Source of the DNA: Zeus faber
Lineage: Eukaryota > Chordata > Actinopteri > Zeiformes > Zeidae
DNA: 64,000 nucleotides
Reading direction: 5' to 3'
Assembly: GCA_960531495.1 (NCBI GenBank)
Contig: OY482855.1
Span: 1,116,001 to 1,180,000 of the forward strand
Shown: one piece after another, positions 1-10,666 of the stretch
Numbering within the stretch: position 1 is the stretch's first letter
Layout of the letters: each line of letters begins with the position of its first letter
The notes under the pieces: model-generated
Databases searched by the model: none
What the model was told of the DNA's origin: nothing
Seen by the model: the letters and a program-made list of their open reading frames with translations, nothing else
Translations under genes and position numbers: made by a program

Positions 1-1314
1 CTTTGGAAGGGTAAGGGAAATATGATCGCCCACAGGACGTTAATTGCTAATAAACGGGAGGGGGGATTAGGGCTGATTGACATTGGTGCCAAAAGAGACG
101 CACTGAGGGTTAAATTGATAGGGAAATTCTTGGATTCGACCAGGCAGTATCCCTGGGAGGACGCACTCGCAGGCTACCTGGCGGAGTTTGGGGAGAGGAG
201 CAAATACAATCTCTGTACCCACTACCCCAGAAAAACCTACAGTGGCCTGCCGGGCTTCTACCAGGAGGTGCTGGAGGCATGGGGAAGGATACTCCCCCAC
301 CTCAGACCCGAGTGCAGTAAAAAAGAGCATGTGCTGCAGTTACCTTTCCTCTCGAATCCATGCTTCACCTATAATGGGAGAAACCTCGTCAGCAGTCACT
401 TGACGGCAGCAGGCCTAACAAGAGTGGGACAGGTGACCGACCACAAAGGGAACTTTGATACAGGGAATGTACTTTGGGAATTAGACAGATGGAAGGTGCA
501 ATACAGGGAAAAACTGATTGTCTCTTTCGGGGAAAAATTTGATCAAAGCCTACGACCTGAGTGGCGAGGCATGCTCAAAGAGAAAGGACCCAAGGTGCAG
601 GATGATGCCCTGAACTTCCTCCTGTGCCTTAGAGGAAAATTCCCCACCATCCAATCAGTGAAAACCAGAGACTGGTATAGATTACTCATTTCAAAGATTG
701 TGACAATTCCAGCTTCAGAAAAGGCCTGGTCAAGGATATTTCCTGGCTATTCAATTAGAAATATATGGAACAACATGGAAATCCCTTTTGCCACATCAGC
801 CATCTTCCACCTGGATTTCAAGATAAGGCACAGGAGGATTTTTACTGGCATCATCCTGCATCAAATACACAAAGACTTGCACAAGAGGGAGTGTGCGGTC
901 TGCATGGAAGAAGCAGAAGACATTGAGCACCTGTTCCTTAGGTGCACGGCCCTCACGAACTATAGGGAGAGGGTCAAGAGCCTACTGGTGGAACATTGTG
1001 GCCTTAGGAGACTAACAGGGCTTACATGGGACTGGGCCTACATGTTTGGCCCCCCCCCCAAAACAAAGAGTCCAACGGAAAACTTACTGATAAACACTGT
1101 GCTGGCATTTGCCAGGCGCGCAACATGGACAAGAAGGAACTTGGCACTATATGAGGGTAGAGACGTAAGCATACAAAGCCTCTTTGGAAACTCACTAAAA
1201 GCCCACCTATCGTTGGTATATGGAGGAAACAAAGACCTTTTTGTAAGCCAATTCATGCAACAAACTACCCTACTCCAGGAAACTGAATGCCACTCTCTCT
1301 CCTTCGCATTCTGA
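1..1314 (+). CDS. LINE ORF2 C-terminal region (partial, 5' end outside window)
   Basis: Frame 1 is open from the first base (it reads LWKGKGNMIAHR at the start) to a TGA at 1312-1314, so the ATG at 22 is internal and not the true start. The N-terminal endonuclease and the reverse transcriptase core lie upstream of the window. What remains is the post-RT region. It opens with the WKG-x-GGLGLIDI stretch typical of LINE proteins after the thumb and ends with a CCHC zinc-binding motif. Counted from the ATG at 22 the motif residues are C291, C294, H303 and C308 (C-x2-C-x8-H-x4-C), encoded near 892-945. The protein would act in cis with its own RNA in target-primed reverse transcription. A run of ten C (1050-1059) sits inside the frame and encodes part of GPPPK; such a run is error-prone in assemblies, yet the frame continues. 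No second gene is visible nearby. Identification as a LINE ORF2 tail is strong; the exact clade (L1/Tx1) is less certain. Confidence 0.85.
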   Translation, partial: LWKGKGNMIAHRTLIANKREGGLGLIDIGAKRDALRVKLIGKFLDSTRQYPWEDALAGYLAEFGERSKYNLCTHYPRKTYSGLPGFYQEVLEAWGRILPHLRPECSKKEHVLQLPFLSNPCFTYNGRNLVSSHLTAAGLTRVGQVTDHKGNFDTGNVLWELDRWKVQYREKLIVSFGEKFDQSLRPEWRGMLKEKGPKVQDDALNFLLCLRGKFPTIQSVKTRDWYRLLISKIVTIPASEKAWSRIFPGYSIRNIWNNMEIPFATSAIFHLDFKIRHRRIFTGIILHQIHKDLHKRECAVCMEEAEDIEHLFLRCTALTNYRERVKSLLVEHCGLRRLTGLTWDWAYMFGPPPKTKSPTENLLINTVLAFARRATWTRRNLALYEGRDVSIQSLFGNSLKAHLSLVYGGNKDLFVSQFMQQTTLLQETECHSLSFAF

Positions 1315-1449
1315 TAGGATAGAGAATGGGAGAAAAAGGGAAAACATGTATTTCCCAAGTGTTTAAAAATGTTTTCTTGGCATAATTGTTACTGTTGATG
1401 ATTCTGTATTTTTATATTAAAAAAAAAAAAAAAACAAAAAAAAAAAAAA
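1315..1449 (+). other. LINE 3' UTR and poly(A) tail
   Basis: About 104 bp of unique sequence follow the ORF2 stop and end in TGTATTTTTATATT. A tract of 31 bases, all A except one C, follows at 1419-1449. No canonical AATAAA is seen just before the tail. The A tract ends exactly where satellite sequence (CATGTATTTATTGAG) starts, marking the 3' insertion boundary. Confidence 0.85.
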
Positions 1450-1852
1450 CATGTATTTATTGAGTTATGATCATTTTCATCATAGTGTGCACATGTGGGA
1501 AAAAACGCATTTTCAGCCGATTTAAACGTCGAAAAGGGGAATTGCTTGAACGCTTCAGTCATTACTCTGTGTGACAGTGTCAGACAGTTTAAATACAATG
1601 GTGAACTAGTATATGCTGCTGAAGCGTTGTTTGTCAAACAGTTTTAGGCCCATACAACATGTATTTGTCGAGGTATGAGCATTTTCAGAACATTGGACGG
1701 TTTGCTGTCTAGCTGAATTAGAGAAACACCGAACCATTGTCTCTTCAGAGGGGAATGATTCAGAATGCTGCAGTACAGCATAGAAAATTTATTAATATGA
1801 TGAACTATTATGTGATCTTAAGTGTTTCTCACAGATTTCTAGGCCCATCTAA

Positions 1853-2660
1853 CATGTATTTGTGGAGTTATGATCATTTTCATCATTATGTGTACGTGTG
1901 GGAAAAAACGCATTTTCAGCCGATTTAAACGTCGAAAAGGGGAATTGGTTAAACGCTTCAGTCATTACTCTGTGTGACAGTGTCAGACAGTTTAAATACA
2001 ATTGTGAACTAGTATATGCTGCTAAAGTGTTGTTTGTCAACAAGTTTTAGGCCCATCTAACATGTATTTGTCGAGTTATGATCATTTTCATCATTATGTG
2101 TACATGTGGGAAAAAACGCATTTTCAGCCGATTTAAACGTCGAAAAGGGGAATTGCTTGAACGCTTCAGTCAGTACTCTGTGTGACAGTGTCAGACAGTT
2201 TAAATACAATTGTGAACTAGTATATGCTGCTGAAGCGTTGTTTGTCAAACAGTTTTAGGCCCATACAACATGTATTTGTCGAGGTATGAGCATTTTCAGA
2301 ACATTGGACGGTTTGCTGTCTAGCTGAATTAGAGAAACACCGAACCATTGTCTCTTCAGAGGGGAATGATTCAGAATGCTGCAGTACAGCATAGAAAATT
2401 TATTAATATGATGAACTATTATGTGCTTCTTAAGTGTTTCTCTCAGATTTCTATGCCCATCTAACATGTATTTCTGGAGTTATGATCATTTTCAGAACTT
2501 GTGACGGTTTGCTGTCTAACTGAATTAGAGAAACACCGAACCATTGTCTCTTCAGAGGTGAATGATTCAGAATGCTGCAGTACAGCATAGAAATTTAATT
2601 AATATGATGAACTATTATGTGCTTCTTAAGTGTTTCTCACAGATTTCTAGGCCCATCTAA
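1853..2660 (+). repeat. Representative A-A-B-B higher-order unit (808 bp)
   Basis: Monomers at 1853 (A), 2061 (A), 2269 (B) and 2465 (B) make 208+208+196+196 = 808 bp. The same order follows at 2661-3468 and, 12 bp shorter, at 3469-4264. AABB-like order returns at 4877/5085, 5684-6490 and 6491-7298. Exceptions are ABA around 4265-4669, AAA at 4669-5291 and BBB at 6907-7494, as expected from unequal exchange. Confidence 0.9.
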
Positions 2661-4080
2661 CATGTATTTGTGGAGTTATGATCATTTTCATCATTGTGTG
2701 CACATGTGGGAAAAAACGCATTTTCAGCCGATTTAAACGTCGAAAAGGGGAATTGGTTAAACGCTTCAGTCATTACTCTGTGTGACAGTGTCAGACAGTT
2801 TAAATACAATGGTGAACTAGTATATGCTGCTAAAGTGTTGTTTGTCAACCAGTTTTAGGCCCATCTAACATGTATTTGTCGAGTTATGATCATTTTCATC
2901 ATTATGTGTACGTGTGGGAAAAAACGCATTTTCAGCCGATTTAAACGTCGAAAAGGGGAATTGCTTAAACGCTTCAGTCATTACTCTGTGTGACAGTGTC
3001 AGACAGTTTAAATACAATGGTGAACTAGTATATGCTGCTAAAGCGTTGTTTGTCAACCAGTTTTAGGCCCATACAACATGTATTTGTCGAGGTATGAGCA
3101 TTTTCAGAACATTGGACGGTTTGCTGTCTAACTGAATTAGAGAAACACCGAACCATTGTCTCTTCAGAGGTGAATAATTCAGAATGCTGCAGTACAGCAT
3201 AGAAATGTTATTAATATGATGAACTATTATGTGCTTCCTAAGTTTTTCTCTCAGATTTCTATGCCCATCTAACATGTATTTCTGGAGTTATGATCATTTT
3301 CAGAACTTGTGACGGTTTGCTGTCTAACTGAATTAGAGAAACACCGAACCATTGTCTCTTCAGAGGTGAATGATTCAGAATGCTGCAGTACAGCATAGAA
3401 ATTTAATTAATATGATGAACTATGATGTGCTTCTTAAGTGTTTCTCACAGATTTCTAGGCCCATCTAACATGTATTTGTGGAGTTATGATCATTTTCATC
3501 ATTATGTGTACGTGTGGGAAAAAACGCATTTTCAGCCGATTTAAACGTCGAAAAGGGGAATTGGTTAAACGCTTCAGTCATTACTCTGTGTGACAGTGTC
3601 AGACAGTTTAAATACAATGGTGAACTAGTATATGCTGCTAAAGTGTTGTTTGTCAACAAGTTTTAGGCCCATCTAACATGTATTTGTCGAGTTATGATCA
3701 TTTTCATCATTATGTGTACATGTGGGAAAAAACGCATTTTCAGCCGATTTAAACGTCGAAAAGGGGAATTGCTTGAACGCTTCAGTCAGTACTCTGTGTG
3801 ACAGTGTCAGACAGTTTAAATACAATTGTGAACTAGTATATGCTGCTGAAGCGTTGTTTGTCAAACAGATTTAGGCCCATACAACATGTATTTGTCGAGG
3901 TATGAGCATTTTCAGAACATTGGACGGTTTGCTGTCTAGCTGAATTAGAGAAACACCGATCCATTGTCTCTTCAGAGGTGAATGATTCAGAATGCTGCAG
4001 TACAGCATTGAAATTGTATTAATATGATGAACTATTATGTGCTTCCTAAGTGTTTCTCTCAGATTTCTATGCCCATCTAA

Positions 4081-4264
4081 CATGTATTTGTGGAGTTATG
4101 ATCATTTTCAGAACTTGTGACGGTTTGCTAGAGAAACACCGAACCATTGTCTCTTCAGAGGTGAATGATTCAGAATGCTGCAGTACAGCATAGAAAATTT
4201 AATTAATATGATGAACTATTATGTGCTTCTTAAGTGTTTCTCACAGATTTCTAGGCCCATCTAA
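4081..4264 (+). repeat. B monomer with a 12-bp internal deletion
   Basis: This B monomer is 184 bp instead of 196. It lacks the GCTGTCTAACTGAATTA-type segment between the GACGGTTT and GAGAAACACC blocks. It is the only length variant of this size among the left-arm B units and is a useful landmark. Confidence 0.85.
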
Positions 4265-7200
4265 CATGTATTTGTGGAGTTATGATCATTTTCATCATTG
4301 TGTGCACATGTGGGAAAAAACGCATTTTCAGCCGATTTAAACGTCGAAAAGGGGAATTGGTTAAACGCTTCAGTCATAACTCTGTGTGACAGTGTCAGAC
4401 AGTTTAAATACAATGGTGAACTAGTATATGCTGCTGAAGCGTTGTTTGTCAAACAGTTTTAGGCCCATACAACATGTATTTGTCGAGGTATGAGCATTTT
4501 CAGAACATTGGACGGTTTGCTGTCTAGCTGAATTAGAGAAACACCGAACCATTGTCTCTTCAGAGGGGAATGATTCAGAATGCTGCAGTACAGCATAGAA
4601 ATTTAATTAATATGATGAACTATTATGTGCTTCCTAAGTTTTTCTCTCAGATTTCTATGCCCATCTAACATGTATTTGTGGAGTTAGGATCATTTTCATC
4701 ATAGTGTGCACATGTGGGAAAAAACGCATTTTCAGCCGATTTAAACGTCGAAAAGGGGAATTGGTTAAACGCTTCAGTCATTACTCTGTGTGACAGTGTC
4801 AGACAGTTTAAATACAATGGTGAACTAGTATATGCTGCTAAAGTGTTGTTTGTCAACCAGTTTTAGGCCCATCTAACATGTATTTGTCGAGTTAGGATCA
4901 TTTTCATCATAGTGTGCACATGTGGGAAAAAACGCATTTTCAGCCGATTTAAACGTCGAAAAGGGGAATTGGTTAAACGCTTCAGTCATTACTCTGTGTG
5001 ACAGTGTCAGACAGTTTAAATACAATGGTGAACTAGTATATGCTGCTAAAGTATTGTTTGTCAACCAGTTTTAGGCCCATCTAACATGTATTTGTCGAGT
5101 TATGATCATTTTCATCATTATGTGTACGTGTGGGAAAAAACGCATTTTCAGCCGATTTAAACGTCGAAAAGGGGAATTGCTTAAACGCTTCAGTCATTAC
5201 TCTGTGTGACAGTGTCAGACAGTTTAAATACAATGGTGAACTAGTATATGCTGCTAAAGCGTTTTTGTCAAACAGTTTTAGGCCCATACAACATGTATTT
5301 ATCGAGGTATGAGCATTTTCAGAACATTGGACGGTTTGCTGTCTAGCTGAATTAGAGAAACACCGAACCATTGTCTCTTCAGAGGTGAATGATTCAGAAT
5401 GCTGCAGTACAGCATAGAAATTTTATTAATATGATGAACTATTATGTGCTTCCTAAGTTTTTCTCTCAGATTTCTATGCCCATCTAACATGTATTTCTGG
5501 AGTTATGATCATTTTCAGAACTTGTGACGGTTTGCTGTCTAACTGAATTAGAGAAACACCGAACCATTGTCTCTTCAGAGGTGAATGATTCAGAATGCTG
5601 CAGTACAGCATAGAAATTTAATTAATATGATGAACTATTATGTGCTTCTTAAGTGTTTCTCACAGATTTCTAGGCCCATCTAACATGTATTTGTGGAGTT
5701 ATGATCATTCTCATCATTGTGTGCACATGTGGGAAAAAACGCATTTTCAGGCGATTTAAACGTCGAAAAGGGGAATTGGTTAAACGCTTCAGTCATTACT
5801 CTGTGTGACAGTGTCAGACAGTTTAAATACAATGGTGAACTAGTATATGCTGCTAAAGTGTTGTTTGTCAAACCGTTTTGGGCCCATGTAAAATGTATTT
5901 GTCGAGTTATGATTATTTTCATCATTGTGTGCACATGTGGGAAAAAACGCATTTTCAGCCGATTTAAACGTCGAAAAGGGAAATGGTTAAACGCTTCAGT
6001 CATTACTCTGTGTGACAGTGTCAGACAGTTTAAATACAATGGTGAACTAGTATATGCTGCAAAAGTGTTGTTTGTCAAACAGTTTTGGGCCCATACAACA
6101 TGTATTTGACGAGGTATGAGCATTTTCAGAACATTGGACGGTTTGCTGTCTAGCTGAATTAGAGAAACACCGAACCATTGTCTCTTCAGAGGTGAATGAT
6201 TCAGAATGCTGCAGTACAGCATAGAAGATTTATTAATATGATGAACTATTATGTGCTTCCTAAGTTTTTCTCTCAGATTTCTATGCCCATCTAACATGTA
6301 TTTGTCGAGGTATGAGCATTTTCAGAACATTGGACGGTTTGCTGTCTAGCTGAATTAGAGAAACACCGAACCATTGTCTCTTCAGAGGGGAATGATTCAG
6401 AATGCTGCAGTACAGCATAGAAAATTTATTAATATGATGAACTATTATGTGCTTCCTAAGTTTTTCTCTCAGATTTCTATGCCCATCTAACATGTATTTG
6501 TGGAGTTAGGATCATTTTCATCATAGTGTGCACATGTGGGAAAAAACGCATTTTCAGCCGATTTAAACGTCGAAAAGGGGAATTGGTTAAACGCTTCAGT
6601 CATTACTCTGTGTGACAGTGTCAGACAGTTTAAATACAATGGTGAACTAGTATATGCTGCTAAAGTGTTGTTTGTCAACCAGTTTTAGGCCCATCTAACA
6701 TGTATTTGTCGAGTTATGATCATTTTCATCATTATGTGTACATGTGGGAAAAAACGCATTTTCAGCCGATTTAAACGTCGAAAAGGGGAATTGCTTAAAC
6801 GCTTCAGTCATTACTCTGTGTGACAGTGTCAGACAGATTAAATACAATGGTGAACTAGTATATGCCGCTAAAGCGTTGTTTGTCAAACAGTTTTAGGCCC
6901 ATACAACATGTATTTATCGAGGTATGAGCATTTTCAGAACATTGGACGGTTTGCTGTCTAGCTGAATTAGAGAAACACCGAACCATTGTCTCTTCAGAGG
7001 TGAATGATTCAGAATGCTGCAGTACAGCATAGAAAATTTATTAATATGATGAACTATTATGTGCTTCCTAAGTTTTTCTCTCAGATTTCTATGCCCATCT
7101 AACATGTATTTCTGGAGTTATGATCATTTTCAGAACTTGTGACGGTTTGCTGTCTAACTGAATTAGAGAAACACCGAACCATTGTCTCTTCAGAGGTGAA

Positions 7201-7494
7201 TGATTCAGAATGCTGCAGTACAGCATAGAAATTTAATTAATATGATGAACTATTATGTGCTTCTTAAGTGTTTCTCACAGATTTCTAGGCCCATCTAACA
7301 TGTATTTGTGGAGTTATGATCATTTTCAGAACTTGTGACGGTTTGCTGTCTAGCTTAATTAGAGAAACACCGAACCATTGTCTCTTCAGAGGTGAATGAT
7401 TGAGAATGCTGCAGTACAGCATAGAAATTTAATTAATATGATGAACTATTATGTGCTTCCTATGTTTTTCTCTCAGATTTCTATGCCCATCTCA

Positions 7495-7710
7495 CATATA
7501 TTTGTGGAGTTAGGATCATTTTCATCATAGTTTCAGTTATCATAGTTTTTTCAGCCGATTTAAACGTCGAAAAGGGGAATTGGTTAAACGCTTCAGTCAT
7601 TACTCTGTGTGACAGTGTCAGACAGTTTAAATACAATGGTGAACTAGTATATGCTGCTAAAGTGTTGTTTGTCAAACAGTTTTAGTCCCATACAACATGT
7701 ATTTGTCGAG
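7495..7710 (+). repeat. Degenerate edge monomer A and truncated monomer at the array boundary
   Basis: The last full A monomer (7495-7696, 202 bp) has its central block replaced. The usual GTGCACATGTGGGAAAAAACGC is absent, and a TTTCAGTTATCATAG-like segment stands at about 7531-7550. The following monomer stops after CATGTATTTGTCGAG, where the minisatellite begins. Edge decay of this kind is typical of satellite borders that escape homogenisation. Confidence 0.85.
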
Positions 7711-10666
7711 TCGAAAAACTTCAAAATATACAACGCCGAAAAATATCACAAATACTTCAAAATTTACAACCCAGATAAATATCCCAAAAACGACTTACGG
7801 AAAATGTCGAAAAACGTCAAAATACACAACGCCAAAAAATGTCCCAAAAACGTCAAAATATACAACCCAGGTAATATCCCAAAAACGATATAAAACTATG
7901 TCGAAAAACGTCAAAATATACAACGCCAAAAAATATCCCAAAAACTACATAATACTATGTCGAAAAACATCAAAATATACCACGTCGAAAAATATCACAA
8001 TAACGTAAAAATATACAACCCAGATAAATATCCCAAAAAACGACATAATATACGATGTCGAAAAAAGTCAACATATACAACACCAAAAAATGTCCCAAAA
8101 ACGTCAAAATATACAACCCAGAAAAAAATCCCAAAAACGATATATTACTATGTCGAAAAACGTCAAAATATACAACGCCAAAAAATATCCCAGAAACTAC
8201 ATTATACTATGTCGAAAAAAGTCAAAATATACAACGCCAAATATGTCCCAAAAACGTCAAAATATACAACCCAGAGAAATATCCCAAAAACGACATAATA
8301 CTATGTCAAAAAACGTCCAAATATACAACACGAAAAAATTTCCCAAAAACGACATAATACTATGTTGAAAAACGTCAAAATATACCACGTCGAAAAATAT
8401 CACAATAACGTAAAAATATACAACCCAGATAAATATTCCAAAAACTACATACTTGTTACGTCGAAAAAAGTCAAAATATACAATGCCAAAATATGTCCAA
8501 AGACGTCAAAATATACAACCCAGATAAATATCCCAAGAACGACATACTTGTTACGTCGAAAAAAGGCAAAATATACAACACCAAAAAATATCCCAAAAAC
8601 TACATAATACTATGTCGAAAAACGTCAAAATATACAACGCCAAAATATGTCCCAAAAACGTCAAAATATACAACCCAGATAAATATCCCAAAAACAATAT
8701 ATTACTATGTCGAAAAACGTCAAAAAATACAACGCCAAAAAATATCCCAAAAACTACATAATACTATGTCGAAGAACGTCAAAATATACAACACCAAAAA
8801 ATATCCCAAAAACTACATAATACTCTGTCGAAAAACGTCAAAATATACAACGCCGAAAAATATCACAAATACTTCAAAATTTACAACCCAGATAAATATT
8901 CCAAAAATGACATGATACTATGCCGAAAAACGTCAAAATATACAACGCCGAAAAATATCCCAAAAACGACATACTATACTATGTCAAAAAAAGTCAAAAT
9001 ATACAACACCAAAAAATATCCCAAAAACTACATAATACTATGTCGAAAAACATCAAAATATACCACGTCAAAAAATATCACAATAACCTAAAAATATACA
9101 ACCCAGATAAATATCCCAAAAAATGACATAATATACTATGTCGAAAAAAGTCAAAATATACAGCGCCAAAAAATGTCCCAAAAACGTCAAAATATACAAC
9201 CCAGATAAAAATCCCAAAAACGATATATTACTATGTCGAAAAACGTCAAAATATACAACGCCAAAAATTATCCCAAAAACTACATAATACTATGTCGAAA
9301 AACGTCAAAATATACCACGTCGAAAAATATCACAAAAACTTCAAAATATACAACCCAGATAAATATTCCAAAAATGACTTACTAAACTATGTCGAAAAAA
9401 GCCAAAATATACAACGCCAAAATATGTCCCAAAAACGTCAAACTTTACAACCCAGATAAATATCCCAAAAATGACATAATACTATGCCGAAAAACGTCAA
9501 AATATACAACGCCAAAAAATATCCCAAAAACGACATAATACTATATCGAAAAACGTCAAAATATACAACGCCAAAATATGTCCCAAAAACGTCAAACTTT
9601 ACAACCCAGATAAATATCCCAAAAATGACATAATACTATGCCGAAAAACGTCAAAATATACAGCGCCAAAAAATGTCCCAAAAACGTCAAAATATACAAC
9701 CCAGATAAAAATCCCAAAAACGATTTATTACCATGTCGAAAAACGTCAAAATATACAACGCCAAAAAATATCCCAAAAACTGCATAATACTATGTCGAAA
9801 AACGTCAAAATATACCACGTCGAAAAATATCACAATAACGTAAAAATATACAACCCAGATAAATATTCCAAAAATGACATACTAAACTATGTCGAAAAAA
9901 GCCAAAATATACAGCGCCAAAATATGTCCAAAAACGTCAAAATATACAACCCAGATAAATATCCCAAAAAAGGACATAATATACTATGTCGAAAAAAGTC
10001 AACATACACAACACCAAAAAATATCCCAAAAACTACATAATACTATGTCAAAAAACGTAAAAAAATATACCATGCCGAAAAATATCACAAATACTTCAAA
10101 ATATACAACTCAGATAAATAAGCCAAAAACGACATCCAAAAAAAGTCGAAAAAAGTCAAAATATACAACTCCAAAAAATATCCCAAAAACTAGAGAATAC
10201 TATGTCGAAAAATGTCAAAATATACAACGCCGAAAAATGTCACAAATACTTCAAAGTATACAACCCAGATAAATATTCCAAAAACGACATACTTGTTACG
10301 TCGAAAAAAGTCAAAATATACAACGCCAAAATATGTCCAAAGACGTCAAAATATACAACCCAGATAAAAATCCCAAGAACGACATACTTGTTACGTCGAA
10401 AAAAGTCAAAATACACAACACCAAAAAATATCCCAAAAACTACATAATACTATGTCGAAAAACGTCAAAATATACAACGCCAAAATATGTCCCTAAAACG
10501 TCAAAATATACAACCCTGAGAAATATCCCAAAAACAATTTATTACTATGTCGAAAAACGTCAAAAAATACAACGCCAAAAAATATCCCAAAAACTACATA
10601 ATAATAGGTCGAAGAACGTCAAAATATACAACACCAAAAAACATCCCAAAAACTACATAATTCCTA
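7711..10666 (+). repeat. A-rich minisatellite: 36-bp core plus 23-bp linker (59-bp composite)
   Basis: The core is about 36 bp (GTCAAAATATACAACGCC, then an A-run, then ATATCCCAAAAAC) and has two main variants, one with CAACGCC and one with CAACCCAGATAAA. The linker is about 23 bp (GACATAATACTATGTCGAAA plus AAC). Core plus linker gives 59 bp. Frequent core-core steps without a linker give an extra 36 bp, so 59- and 95-bp steps alternate. All units keep one orientation. Lysine/tyrosine/asparagine-rich frames of 70-140 codons in all three plus frames come from the repeat and are not called as genes. GC is low except for regularly spaced CpGs. I see no other feature in this stretch. Confidence 0.95.

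Larger units (their letters stand above)
1..1449 (+). mobile_element. 3' part of a poly(A)-tailed LINE (L1/Tx1-like)
   Basis: The segment contains the C-terminal part of a non-LTR retrotransposon ORF2, a short 3' UTR (1315-1418) and an almost pure A tract (1419-1449, one C at 1435). It joins a satellite monomer directly at 1450. ORF2 followed by poly(A) is the hallmark of target-primed insertion by the L1/Tx1 group. The left end lies outside the window, so no target-site duplication can be checked. The frame is intact throughout, which suggests a fairly young insertion. The clade call is inference from the protein C-terminus and the poly(A) tail. Confidence 0.85.
1450..7710 (+). repeat. Left satellite arm: A/B two-monomer satellite, forward orientation
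   Basis: Measured from CATGTATTT to CATGTATTT, monomers begin at 1450, 1658, 1853, 2061, 2269, 2465, 2661, 2869, 3077, 3273, 3469, 3677, 3885, 4081, 4265, 4473, 4669, 4877, 5085, 5292, 5488, 5684, 5892, 6099, 6295, 6491, 6699, 6907, 7103, 7299 and 7495, with a truncated monomer from 7697. Sixteen are type A (208 bp, containing GGGAAAAAACGCATTTTCAG and TTTAAACGTCGAAAAG). Fifteen are type B (195-196 bp, containing GAGAAACACCGAACCATTG and ATGCTGCAGTACAGCAT). The two types share their first 40 bp or so and a short ATGATGAACTA-like block, and differ elsewhere. Short minus-strand frames of 60-70 codons recur at the monomer period and are not genes. Monomers are very similar to one another, implying recent homogenisation. 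Confidence 0.97.

Noticed and set aside
67..1358. Antisense frames of 87 and 106 codons and a plus-strand frame of 71 codons overlapping the LINE ORF.
   Set aside because: They are shadows of the ORF2 frame, which alone shows recognisable LINE motifs.
1389..7675. Recurring minus-strand frames of 63-70 codons (starting MTNN or MLDGHRN) in the left satellite, also found on the plus strand in the right arm.
   Set aside because: They follow the monomer period and end at the same internal stops. They are present only because monomers are copied. No evidence of translation or purifying selection can be seen.
1450..7710. Regularly spaced repeats considered as a CRISPR array.
   Set aside because: Monomers are contiguous, without unique spacers, of about 200 bp, with no cas genes, in clearly eukaryotic DNA.
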